Source: Rhodospirillales bacterium | GTDB taxonomy: Bacteria > Pseudomonadota > Alphaproteobacteria > Rhodospirillales > WMHbin7 | Length of the DNA: 64,000 nucleotides | Direction: 5' to 3' | Assembly: GCA_016214125.1 (NCBI GenBank) | Contig: JACRPC010000031.1 | Location: 1-64,000, forward strand | Part shown: in pieces, positions 47,608 to 58,921 of the stretch | Position numbering within the stretch: position 1 is the first letter of the stretch | Layout: each line of letters opens with the position of its first letter | Translations under genes and position numbers: made by a program | Notes under the pieces: model-generated | Database searches by the model: none | The model's input: only the letters and a program-made list of their open reading frames with translations | What the model was told of the DNA's origin: nothing

Positions 47608-48012
47608 ATGGCGAAGCGTTTGAAGACCAGGCAGGACAATTTCTGCCGCTATTATGTCCGTTCCTATGACCCGGCCGCCGCCGCCGCCCGCGCCGGCTAT
47701 TCGCCGCGCAGCGCCGCCAGCCAGGCCTCGCGCCTCTTGGGCGATCCGATCATCCAGGCCCGCATCGCGATCTTGCAGGCCGAGATGTCAAAGGGCGGCT
47801 GCCGCGATCTGGAAGCCTTGATCGCCAAGCTCGAAAACATCTATTCGCGCGCCATCAATCTGGGCAATTACAGCGCCGCCACCGCCATCGTCACCGCCCA
47901 GGCGCGGCTGTTGGGCCTTGGTCCGCCCCGCCCCCGGTCGGCCAAGCCGGCCACGGCGCCAACTTCCGAGGCGCCCGATTCTCCCCTGTCGGTCCGACCC
48001 GAGGCGGCCTGA
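47608..48012 (+). CDS. orphan phage terminase small subunit-like protein
   Basis: A 134-residue protein matching the Terminase_2 pattern: LKTRQDNFCRYYVRSYD, AAAAARAGYSPRSAASQASRLL, then DPIIQARIAILQAEM. Such proteins recognise phage DNA for packaging. No terminase large subunit, portal, capsid or integrase lies nearby, so it is a remnant or a domesticated DNA-binding protein. GGAAAGGAG precedes the start with a 9-base gap; a start at 47536 would add an unlikely extension. Confidence 0.68.
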   Translation: MAKRLKTRQDNFCRYYVRSYDPAAAAARAGYSPRSAASQASRLLGDPIIQARIAILQAEMSKGGCRDLEALIAKLENIYSRAINLGNYSAATAIVTAQARLLGLGPPRPRSAKPATAPTSEAPDSPLSVRPEAA

Positions 48013-48169
48013 GCGACGGCGCCGCCCCAATGCGAACGATTCGCAAAACGCCTGGAATTCGCAAGCCTCTTCAAGGTGTTTTGGCGAAAAATGCTAAAGA
48101 AATGGCCCGGAATGGGGGGTGAATCGGGCGCTTTCAAAGACTTACTTGAGTCAAAGCGGCGCCGGGCGG

Positions 48170-48232
48170 GCGCAAATCGGGGGCGGATCGGCCTCAATCG
48201 GGCGCAAAGCGGCGCAAATCGGCGCAAAGCGG
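48170..48232. repeat. short imperfect tandem repeat GCGCAAA(T/G)CGG
   Basis: Four near-copies of GGCGCAAA followed by TC or GC in about 60 bp, within the 315-bp gap 48013-48327. The gap also holds a direct repeat of CAAACCTTGGCCCGC at about 48294-48325, just before the CoA-transferase start. No gene or RNA seen in it. Confidence 0.55.
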
Positions 48233-48327
48233 GAGCCGAGAGGGTAGCCAACGTTCCTCGGGGCCATTAGGTTCGGTCCTCGGAGTGCCCGCCCAAACCT
48301 TGGCCCGCCCCAAACCTTGGCCCGCTC

Positions 48328-49494
48328 ATGAGCCCCGATCGCCCGCCGCCCGCCGCCACGTCCGACCCTGCCGCCGGCCCGCTCGCCGGCCTTCTGGTGG
48401 TGGCGCTCGAACAGGCGGTGGCGGCGCCCTTCTGCACCTCGCGGCTGGCCGATGCCGGGGCCCGGGTCATCAAGATCGAACGGCCCGAGGGCGATTTCGC
48501 CCGCCATTACGATCGGGCGGCGGCGGGCGAGAGCACCCATTTCATCTGGCTCAACCGCGGCAAGGAATCCCTGGTGCTCGACATCAAGGCCCCCGAGGAC
48601 GCGGCGCTGTTGGCTCGCCTGATCGACCGGGCCGATGTCTTCATCCAGAATTTGGCGCCCGGCGCGGCGGCAAGGGCCGGCTTCGGTTCGGCCGATCTGC
48701 TGGCACGCCATCCACGCCTGATCGCCTGCGACATCTCGGGCTATGGCGCCAGCGGCCCCAGCCGCGACATGAAGGCCTACGATCTGCTCATCCAGTGCGA
48801 GACCGGCCTGGCCTCGATCACCGGCCGGCCCGAGGGGCCGGGACGGGTGGGGGTGTCGGTGGTCGACATCGCGGCCGGCATGTACGCCCACGCCGCCATC
48901 TTGGAAGCGCTGATCGCCCGCGGCATCAGTGGCCGGGGCCGCGTCCTTCAGGTCTCGCTGTTTGACGCCATGGCCGATTGGATGACGGTGCCGCTCCTCT
49001 TCGAGATGCACACCGGCCAGGGGCCCCAGCGCCTGGGCCTCATGCATCCCTCGATCGCCCCTTACGGTGCCTTCCCCACCCGAGACGGCCGCCCGGTGGT
49101 AATCGCCATCCAGAACGAACGCGAATGGCAGGCGCTCTGCGCCACCGCCTTGGGCCGCCCGGAGATCGCCACCGATCCGCGCTTCGATTCGGGCGTCAAA
49201 CGGGTGGCCAACCGCTCGGCGCTCGATGGGCTGGTGGCCGAGATTCTGGGGGCGCTTTCCCATGCCGAGGCGGTGGCGCGGCTTGCGGCGGCCAACATCG
49301 CCTACGCCTCGGTCAACGAGGTGGCCGATCTCGCCCGCCATCCGCATCTGCGCCTGACGTCGGTCGTGACACCTTCGGGTCCGCGCCAACTGGTGGCACC
49401 GCCGCCGATCGGGCTTGGCCTGGGGGCAGGCCTGGGTGCGGTGCCGGCGCTGGGCCAGCACAGCGACGCCATCCGGCGCGAATTCGCGCCATGA
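48328..49494 (+). CDS. class III (CaiB/BaiF) CoA-transferase
   Basis: Formyl-CoA-transferase-fold enzyme of 388 residues: VVALEQAVAAPFCTSRLADAGARVIKIERP, CDISGYGASGP and AYDLLIQCETGL with the catalytic Asp, and RVGVSVVDIAAGMYA. Moves CoA between carboxylates through an aspartyl-CoA intermediate. Followed with ATGA overlap by a MaoC-type hydratase, the same pairing as mesaconyl-CoA C1-C4 transferase and mesaconyl-C4-CoA hydratase, but substrate is not provable here. Start at the ATG at 48328 after repeats. Confidence 0.87.
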   Translation: MSPDRPPPAATSDPAAGPLAGLLVVALEQAVAAPFCTSRLADAGARVIKIERPEGDFARHYDRAAAGESTHFIWLNRGKESLVLDIKAPEDAALLARLIDRADVFIQNLAPGAAARAGFGSADLLARHPRLIACDISGYGASGPSRDMKAYDLLIQCETGLASITGRPEGPGRVGVSVVDIAAGMYAHAAILEALIARGISGRGRVLQVSLFDAMADWMTVPLLFEMHTGQGPQRLGLMHPSIAPYGAFPTRDGRPVVIAIQNEREWQALCATALGRPEIATDPRFDSGVKRVANRSALDGLVAEILGALSHAEAVARLAAANIAYASVNEVADLARHPHLRLTSVVTPSGPRQLVAPPPIGLGLGAGLGAVPALGQHSDAIRREFAP

Positions 49495-50330
49495 GCGGCG
49501 CCATAAGCCTGGCCGATTGGATCGGGCGCGGCGAAACGGCGGACGACATCCTGGCGCCCGGCCCCGCTTTGGCGCTTTGGGCCCTGCTCGATCATCCGCC
49601 GCCCGTGGAACCGCCGACGCATCTGCCGCCGCTCGGCCATTGGCTCTATGGCTGGAACCGGCCCCGCCAATCCGACTTGGGCGCGGATGGGCATGAGCGG
49701 CTGGGCCGCTTCCTGCCGCCCGTCGATTTGCCCCGGCGCATGTGGGCGGGCAGCCGGGTGGTCTTTCATCGCCCGCTGGCGATCGGCGGGCCGCTGCGCC
49801 GTCAATCGACCATCGCCGACATCGCCGCCAAGGAAGGGCGCTCGGGCCGGCTGGTCTTCGTCACCGTCCGCCATCGCCTGTTCGACCGGGCCGCCGATCC
49901 GGCGATCGAGGAAACCCAGGACATCGTCTATCGCGGTCCGGCCAAGCCGGGCGACGCGCCCGCGCCCTTGGCGCCGCCCGCCGGCGCCGATTGGCGGCGA
50001 ATCGTCACCCCTGATCCGGTGCTGCTGTTTCGCTATTCGGCCCTCACCTTCAACGCGCACCGCATCCACATCGATCGCGCCTATGCGCGCCAGGTCGAGG
50101 GCTATCCGGGCCTGGTGGTGCAAGGGCCGCTCACCGCGACGCTGCTGCTCGACCTATTCCTTCGCCAGCGGCCGGGCCTGGCGGTGCGGGAATTTTCCTT
50201 CCGGGGATTGGCGCCGCTTTTCGAGGGCCAGGCGATCGCGCTTGGCGGCAAGGCCAAGCCGGCCGGCGCCGATCTCTGGGCGCTCTCGGCGGATGGGCGG
50301 CTGGCGATGACGGCCGAGGCGCGAATCTGA
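49491..50330 (+). CDS. MaoC-like hydratase, mesaconyl-C4-CoA hydratase/HTD2 type
   Basis: A 279-residue double hot-dog protein. The N-terminal half has LGHWLYGWNRPRQSDLGADGH and RMWAGSRVVFHRPLAIGG; the C-terminal half carries FRYSALTFNAHRIHIDRAYA, the hydratase motif with its His, and GLVVQGPLTATLLLDLF. Members hydrate fatty enoyl thioesters or mesaconyl-C4-CoA. Coupled to the CoA-transferase (ATGA). Confidence 0.87.
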   Translation: MSGAISLADWIGRGETADDILAPGPALALWALLDHPPPVEPPTHLPPLGHWLYGWNRPRQSDLGADGHERLGRFLPPVDLPRRMWAGSRVVFHRPLAIGGPLRRQSTIADIAAKEGRSGRLVFVTVRHRLFDRAADPAIEETQDIVYRGPAKPGDAPAPLAPPAGADWRRIVTPDPVLLFRYSALTFNAHRIHIDRAYARQVEGYPGLVVQGPLTATLLLDLFLRQRPGLAVREFSFRGLAPLFEGQAIALGGKAKPAGADLWALSADGRLAMTAEARI

Positions 50331-50353
50331 AAGCGCATTGGCATCAGTGCCCG

Positions 50354-50640
50354 CATGCTTCGAGACGGCCGCCAAGAAAAAGACAAGCGAACCACCAAGA
50401 CACGAAGGCACAAAGATCACCGATTCTTCGTGTCTTGGTGGTTTCGCTTCTCCAAAAAATCATCGGCGCTGGCCGATGTGTTCGGCGGGTCACGGAAAAA
50501 TCTCGATGAGTGGCCTCATGCTTCGAGACGGCCGCCGAAGGGCGGCCTCCTCAGCATGAGGCGATCTTTATCCTCACCCCGAGGAGGACCGCAGGTCCGT
50601 CACGAGGGGCGAGGAGGACCACCGGTCCGTCTCGAAGGGT
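50354..50640. repeat. dispersed intergenic repeats with hairpins
   Basis: The 348-bp gap 50331-50678 has no gene. It holds: (a) CATGCTTCGAGACGGCCGCC at 50354-50373 and again at 50517-50536; (b) a 20-bp-arm hairpin (50387-50406 with 50427-50447) carrying the ACCAAGACACGAA motif; (c) a hairpin 50514-50561 with CCTCATGCT/AGCATGAGG outer arms; (d) two 30-bp tandem units starting GAGGAGGACC at 50581 and 50611. These resemble repetitive intergenic elements of alphaproteobacteria. Confidence 0.75.
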
Positions 50641-50678
50641 GAGAAGCGAAGGGACCAGAATTCCTTGGAGACGAGGAC

Positions 50679-51154
50679 CTAACCGTTCTTCAAACGGCGC
50701 GGCGCAAGCGGGCCCTCGAAGAAGACCCGGCAATTGGCCCAGCCGTCATCCTTGAAGTAATAGGTCTCGCCCGGCCTTGCCAGCCCGTCGGGATCGGTGA
50801 GCAGATCGTGCTGGCGGCCCCTGGGCACCATGGTCAAAAGGGCGCGGCCCTCCTTGCCCTCGAAGACCGCGTAGAGACGAAGCGGGATGATGCCGTTGAA
50901 GCGCCCGATCTTGCAGGCGTGCGACAGCACATGGTCTTCCTTGCCCGCCTGCCAGAAGGGCTTCTTGCTCGCCCGATGGCGAAGCGGATCGACCGCGTCG
51001 GGCCAACGTCGGTGGACGGGATGCTTGGGCAGCCCGGTGGTGGCGATCGACGGGTTGAGGTGGCGGCCGTCCGGCGCCGACAAGGACTCCGCAGCCGCCG
51101 GGAAGGAAACCAGCGACAGTGTCGTCAAAAAGGCCGTTCTGGCCAGGGCGCGTT

Positions 51155-51158
<4 letters not shown>
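50679..51158 (-). CDS. hypothetical secreted protein coupled to metH
   Basis: A 159-residue protein with a signal peptide (AFLTTLSLVSFPAAAES) and mature part with two cysteines (SHACKIG, ANCRVF). It has a recognisable beta-rich tail (LRLYAVFEGKEGRALLTMVPRG, ETYYFKDDGWANC). No family recognised. The ATG at 51158 overlaps the metH stop (ATGA), so it is probably the last gene of the methionine operon, an unusual partner for a cytosolic enzyme. Confidence 0.65.
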
Positions 51159-54622
<3,464 letters not shown>

Positions 54623-54627
54623 CGGGA

Positions 54628-55509
54628 CTACTCGCTTTTCGGCGGGCGGACGCCCAGGATGTGGCAGATGGCGAAGACCAGATCGGCGCGGTTTAGGGTG
54701 TAGAAATGGAAGCGCTCGACTCCATCCTGCGCCAGCGCCCGGCACTGCTCGGCCGCCACGGTGGCGGCGACCAGGCGCCTGGTGTCGGGATCGGCATCGA
54801 GCCCGGTAAAGAGATCGGCCATCCAGATGGGCACGCTGGTGTTGCAGGCCTTGGAGAACTTGACCACCTGGGCGAAGTTGGTGACCGGAAGAATGCCGGG
54901 CACGATCGGCACCGTGATGCCGGCCTTCAACGCGCGGTCGCGGAAGCGGCGAAAGACATCGACCTCGAAGAAATACTGGGTGATGGCGCGCTTGGCGCCG
55001 GCGTCGATCTTGCGCTTCAGATTGTCGAGATCGGCTTGGGCGCTTTTCGCCTCGGGATGGGTTTCCGGATAGGCGGCGACGCTGATGTCGAAATCGGCGA
55101 TCCGCATCAGCCCCTTCACCAGATCGACGGCGTAGGGATAGCCGCCCGGATGGGGGCGGTAGGGAGTCTCGCCCTCGGGCGGGTCGCCCCGAAGCGCCAC
55201 GATGTGGCGGATGCCTTCCTCCCAATAGCGCCGGGCGACGGCGTCGATCTCGTCTTGGGCGGCGCCGACGCAAGTGAGATGGGCGGCGGGCGTCAAGCCG
55301 GCCTCGCGCTTTAAGCGGATCACCGTGTCGTGGGTGCGCTCGCGCGTCGAGCCGCCGGCGCCGTAGGTGACCGAAACGAAGGACGGCGCCAGGGGCGCCA
55401 GGCGCTGGACGCAGGCCCAAAGCTGGCCGCCCATCGCCTCGGTCTTGGGCGGGAAGAACTCGAAGGACACCGACACCTTGAGGGGCGAGATGTGCTCGAA
55501 CAGATTCAC
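54628..55509 (-). CDS. metF: methylenetetrahydrofolate reductase MetF
   Basis: FAD enzyme reducing 5,10-methylene-THF to 5-methyl-THF for MetH. 293 residues: VSFEFFPPKTEAM, SVTYGAGGSTRERTHDTV, HLTCVGA, GIRHIVALRGDPPEG and FFEVDVFRRF. GTG start at 55509 overlapping the upstream gene stop (GTGA). Confidence 0.96.
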   Translation of the reverse strand: MNLFEHISPLKVSVSFEFFPPKTEAMGGQLWACVQRLAPLAPSFVSVTYGAGGSTRERTHDTVIRLKREAGLTPAAHLTCVGAAQDEIDAVARRYWEEGIRHIVALRGDPPEGETPYRPHPGGYPYAVDLVKGLMRIADFDISVAAYPETHPEAKSAQADLDNLKRKIDAGAKRAITQYFFEVDVFRRFRDRALKAGITVPIVPGILPVTNFAQVVKFSKACNTSVPIWMADLFTGLDADPDTRRLVAATVAAEQCRALAQDGVERFHFYTLNRADLVFAICHILGVRPPKSE

Positions 55510-56462
55510 GGCGTCGATCCTTTCGCGTATTTGAGCTTGGCGGCCAGCCAGAGGGTGACGTCGAGCGGCTGGCCCGGCAAGAGCAGGGTTTCGTAGGGTT
55601 CGAGGCCGCTGGCGCGGCACCAGCCCTCGACGGTTTCGCGGGGAAAGCCCAGGCGGCGGTGCTGATGGCGCTCGCGCAATTCCTCCATGGCGTGGGGCGC
55701 CAGATCGATGATCGCCAGCCGGCCGCCGGGCTTCAAGATGCGCGCCGCTTCGGCGATCACCTGGGCCGGGCGTTCGGCGAAATGCAGCACCTGATGGAGC
55801 GTCGCCAGATCGGCCGATTCGTCGGCCAAAGGCAGGCGGGCCATGTCGCCCTGGCGCAGCCTTCCATGGCGCAGACCGGCCGCTTCGAGCTTGGCGCGGG
55901 CGACATCGAGCATGGCGCGCGAGGCGTCGATGCCGATCGCCTGGCCGACATGCGGCCCCAGCAATTCCAGCATGCGCCCGGTGCCGGTGCCGATATCGAC
56001 CAAGATTTTGGGCGCGTGCGGCAAGAGCGATTCGAGAAGCTGGCGTTCGATCGGCAGGGGATCGATCGGCAAGGCCCGCTGGCGATCCCATTCGGGCGCG
56101 TTGGCGCGGAAATACTCCTCGGCGCGGGCGCGCCGCTCGGCCCGCAAGGCCTGCAGGCGGGCCTGATCCTCGGCCAGCGCCGGATCGGCTTCGGGGGCCA
56201 GGTCGATCAGCCGACGCCCGAGATCGCGGTCGGCCGCCAGGCTGTAGAAGACCCAGGCGCCGTCGCGCTGGCGCTCGACCAGCCCGCTTTCCGCCAAAAG
56301 CTTGAGATGGCGCGACACCCGGGGCTGGCTTTGCCCCAAAATCCGCACCAATTCGCTGACCGCCAAACCTTCGTCGCGCACCAGCGCCAGAAGGCGCAGG
56401 CGGGTCGAATCGGCGGCGGCGCGAAACGCCCCGACAAGCTCGGTGAGCGTTGGCTCGGGCAT
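55506..56462 (-). CDS. ArsR-family regulator fused to a SAM-dependent methyltransferase
   Basis: A 318-residue fusion: an N-terminal ArsR winged helix (residues 1-85; LAVSELVRILGQSQPRVSRH, DGAWVFYSLA) and a class I methyltransferase (VDIGTGTGRMLELLG, IGIDASRAML, LHQVLHFAERP, ILKPGGRLAIIDL). No metal-binding ELCV/CxC motif is seen in the HTH. Being first in the metF-metH operon, it probably senses a methionine-cycle metabolite such as SAM or SAH; this is an inference. Confidence 0.88.
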   Translation of the reverse strand: MPEPTLTELVGAFRAAADSTRLRLLALVRDEGLAVSELVRILGQSQPRVSRHLKLLAESGLVERQRDGAWVFYSLAADRDLGRRLIDLAPEADPALAEDQARLQALRAERRARAEEYFRANAPEWDRQRALPIDPLPIERQLLESLLPHAPKILVDIGTGTGRMLELLGPHVGQAIGIDASRAMLDVARAKLEAAGLRHGRLRQGDMARLPLADESADLATLHQVLHFAERPAQVIAEAARILKPGGRLAIIDLAPHAMEELRERHQHRRLGFPRETVEGWCRASGLEPYETLLLPGQPLDVTLWLAAKLKYAKGSTP

Positions 56463-56500
56463 CGGCCAATTCCTAGCACAGAGTCAAATCACGATATACA

Positions 56501-56514
56501 CATATCTTTATATG
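56501..56514. promoter_or_regulatory. inverted repeat CATAT-N4-ATATG, possible ArsR-type operator
   Basis: A 5-4-5 palindrome 39 bp upstream of the ArsR-methyltransferase ATG. ArsR-family operators often have such AT-rich inverted repeats. It lies in the 253-bp divergent region (56463-56715) shared with mlaA. Confidence 0.4.
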
Positions 56515-56515
56515 A

Positions 56516-56529
56516 TTTGTCCGGACAAA
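56516..56529. promoter_or_regulatory. perfect palindrome TTTGTCCGGACAAA
   Basis: A 14-bp perfect palindrome directly next to the preceding repeat, about 55 bp upstream of the ArsR-methyltransferase gene. Could be part of the same operator or the site for another dimeric regulator. Confidence 0.45.
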
Positions 56530-56715
56530 GGCCGAACGACTCCGACTCCCCGCAAATGTTCCGTGTCTAATATGTCACAGTGAGTCGTTTTGGAATCACT
56601 TGGGCACTTGAGCCTCTGGCAGCCGGAAATCAGCTATGGTACTCCGAGAAACTGGATTGTGGGGCGAGCCCTGCGTCTGCCCTTGTGCTCTTGATCAGGT
56701 TGGATTTCGAACAAC

Positions 56716-57552
56716 ATGAAAAACGCCCTGTCTCGAATTCCCGCAATCCTCGCCGCTTCCCTCCTCACCACGTCGCTTTTGGCCGGCTGCGCGACACCGC
56801 CCGCCGCCACCGACAAGGAGGCGATGGCCGAGTACGAGCAGGCCAACGATCCCGGCGAGCCCACCAACCGCGTCATCTTCCAGATCAATCAGGGGCTCGA
56901 CAAGGGCGTCATCAAGCCGGTGGCCCAGGGCTACCGCGCCGTGGTGCCCTATCCGCTGCGCGACCGCGTCCGCGACTTCCTTTCCAACCTGCGCGAGCCC
57001 TGGACCTTTGTGAACGACGTGCTGCAGTTCGAATTCGGCCGCGCCGGCATCACGCTGGGCCGCTTCTGCTTCAACTCGACCTTCGGCATGCTGGGCATCG
57101 TCGACATCGCCACTTCGGCCGGGCTTGAAGGCCACACCGAGGATTTCGGCCAGACCCTGGCGGTTTGGGGCATCGGCGAAGGGCCCTTCGTCACCCTGCC
57201 CTTCTTCGGCCCCTCCAACCCGCGCGACACGGTGGGTCTGGTGGTCGACAGCTTCCTCGACCCCTTTGGCATCTGGCTGGGCGGCTGGGTGCCCGACGAG
57301 GCCATGTGGGCCAAGACCGGGCTTACCGCCGTCGACAAGCGCGAGAAATATCTCGACCCCCTGGACGAGATCGAACGGACCTCGCTTGACTACTACGCCT
57401 CGCTGCGCAGCCTCTACCGCCAGCGCCGGGCCGAGGAGATCCGCAACGGCCAGAAGGCAAAGACGCTGCCGGCGCCCGGCATGACCTTCGATTTCGACGC
57501 GCCCGCCGACGACAAACCGGCCCCGTCCGGCCCGTCCGTCTCCCAGCGCTGA
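56716..57552 (+). CDS. mlaA: outer-membrane lipoprotein MlaA (VacJ)
   Basis: Part of the Mla phospholipid-transport system that keeps lipid asymmetry in the outer membrane. 278 residues: lipobox LLAGCATP, then NDPGEPTNRVIFQINQGLD, FNSTFGMLGIVDIA and GPFVTLPFFGPSNPRDTVG, the family core. C-terminal Pro/Asp tail. Next gene is mlaC, 4 bp downstream. Confidence 0.94.
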   Translation: MKNALSRIPAILAASLLTTSLLAGCATPPAATDKEAMAEYEQANDPGEPTNRVIFQINQGLDKGVIKPVAQGYRAVVPYPLRDRVRDFLSNLREPWTFVNDVLQFEFGRAGITLGRFCFNSTFGMLGIVDIATSAGLEGHTEDFGQTLAVWGIGEGPFVTLPFFGPSNPRDTVGLVVDSFLDPFGIWLGGWVPDEAMWAKTGLTAVDKREKYLDPLDEIERTSLDYYASLRSLYRQRRAEEIRNGQKAKTLPAPGMTFDFDAPADDKPAPSGPSVSQR

Positions 57553-57556
57553 TGCG

Positions 57557-58204
57557 ATGACCCGTCGCTTTGTCCTGATCGCGGCCGCGCTGCTCGCCCT
57601 GCTGTTCGCCGTTCCGGCCGAGGCCGACGTCGGTTCCGACGCCAGCAAGTTCGTCTCCTCCCTGGCGCAGAACGCGATCGAAAAGATCGCCAAGGCGCAG
57701 TTGCCCGAAGACGAACGCACCCGCGTGCTGCGCACCATGCTGCACGACAATTTCGACATGGGAGCGATCAACGCCTTCGTCACCGGGCGCTTCTGGCGCC
57801 AGGCCAGCGACGCCCAGAAGGCCGAATTCGCCAAGACCTTCGAGGACTATCTGGTCATCACCTGGTCGAAGCGCTTCAAGGATTACGGCGGCCAAACGAT
57901 GGACGTGGTCGGCGCCCAACCGCCCGACGAAAGCGGCGCCATCTCGGTCGACACCCGCATCCTCGATCAGGGCAAGCCGATCTACAACGTCACCTGGCGG
58001 GTGCGCGCCAAGGATGGCGGCTTCAAGGCGGTCGACATCGTCGTCGAAGGGGTGAGCATGGCGATCACCCAGCGCTCCGATTTCCTGGCCAAATTGCAGC
58101 GCGACGGCATGGACGGCCTTCTGGTGGCGCTCAAGGAAAAAGTCGACGACATCCGCGCCGGCAAGATCGAGCCGCCGATGGCCGTCAAGCCCTCCGGAAA
58201 ATAG
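57557..58204 (+). CDS. mlaC: MlaC/Ttg2D family phospholipid-binding protein
   Basis: Periplasmic lipid shuttle between MlaA and the inner-membrane MlaFEDB. 215 residues with signal peptide (LIAAALLALLFAVPAEA), then MLHDNFDMGAINAFVTGRFW and a typical MlaC core (KTFEDYLVITWSKRFKDYGG, WRVRAKDGGFKAVDIVVEGVSM). MlaFED genes are not in the window. Confidence 0.92.
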   Translation: MTRRFVLIAAALLALLFAVPAEADVGSDASKFVSSLAQNAIEKIAKAQLPEDERTRVLRTMLHDNFDMGAINAFVTGRFWRQASDAQKAEFAKTFEDYLVITWSKRFKDYGGQTMDVVGAQPPDESGAISVDTRILDQGKPIYNVTWRVRAKDGGFKAVDIVVEGVSMAITQRSDFLAKLQRDGMDGLLVALKEKVDDIRAGKIEPPMAVKPSGK

Positions 58205-58299
58205 GCGGCGGGGAGCGGCGAAGTTATCCACCGCCTCCGCCCTGGACGCCCCCAAAATCCCCGACTACTATGCCCTCCGCGTTTTCTGGGAGGTTCCCC

Positions 58300-58911
58300 G
58301 TGTTCCGCCTCATTCGTCCCCTTCTCGCCCTGCTGGCCCTCCTTCTCGTCCCTCTCGCCCCGGCCCAAGGCCAGGGCGCCGGGAAAGCGACGACCGACGA
58401 GATGCTGGCCGAACGCGTGCTCGGCAATCCCAAGGCGCCGATCACCATCATCGAATATTTCTCGCTCACCTGCTCGCACTGCGCCGACTTCCACGTCAAC
58501 ACCCTGCCCCAGCTCAAGAAGGAATGGGTGGAGACCGGCAAGGCGCGTCTGGTGATGCGCGATTTCCCGCTCGACCGGGTGGCGCTGCACGGCGCCGTCC
58601 TGGCGCGCTGCCTGCCCGGCGACAAATACTTCGCCTTCGTCGACATGCTGATGACCAGCCAGAAGCAATGGGCAAGCGCCCCCGACCCCCGGGTGGCGCT
58701 GAACGGCAACGCCCGACTGGCCGGCCTGTCGAAGGAGAAGATCGACGCCTGCGTGGCCGACACCGCGCTGACCGACGGCATCCTCGCCCGCCAGCTCGAG
58801 GGCCAGCAGAAATTCAAGATCCAGTCGACGCCCACCTTCGTCATCGACGGCAAGACCTTCCCCGGCGCCATGCCCTTTGCCCAGTTCGACCGCATCCTCA
58901 AAGGGCAGTGA
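58300..58911 (+). CDS. DsbA-family thiol-disulfide protein
   Basis: A 203-residue exported thioredoxin-fold protein: signal (LIRPLLALLALLLVPLAPAQG), then APITIIEYFSLTCSHCADFH with the CSHC redox pair, an alpha-helical insert, and STPTFVIDGKTFPGAMPF with the cis-Pro. DSBA/DsbG-like oxidoreductases of this type oxidise or isomerise periplasmic cysteines. Start placed at GTG 58300, ten bases after GGGAGG; an ATG at 58270 is possible. Confidence 0.86.
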   Translation: MFRLIRPLLALLALLLVPLAPAQGQGAGKATTDEMLAERVLGNPKAPITIIEYFSLTCSHCADFHVNTLPQLKKEWVETGKARLVMRDFPLDRVALHGAVLARCLPGDKYFAFVDMLMTSQKQWASAPDPRVALNGNARLAGLSKEKIDACVADTALTDGILARQLEGQQKFKIQSTPTFVIDGKTFPGAMPFAQFDRILKGQ

Positions 58912-58921
58912 GCCGCTTCGC

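Noticed and set aside
47308-48327. Prophage
   Set aside because: Only one terminase small-subunit-like gene; no integrase, large terminase, portal, capsid or attachment repeats.
50514-50561. Rho-independent terminator for the metH operon's last gene
   Set aside because: The hairpin lies in the right place for minus-strand transcription but lacks a T run and belongs to a dispersed repeat; not called as a terminator.
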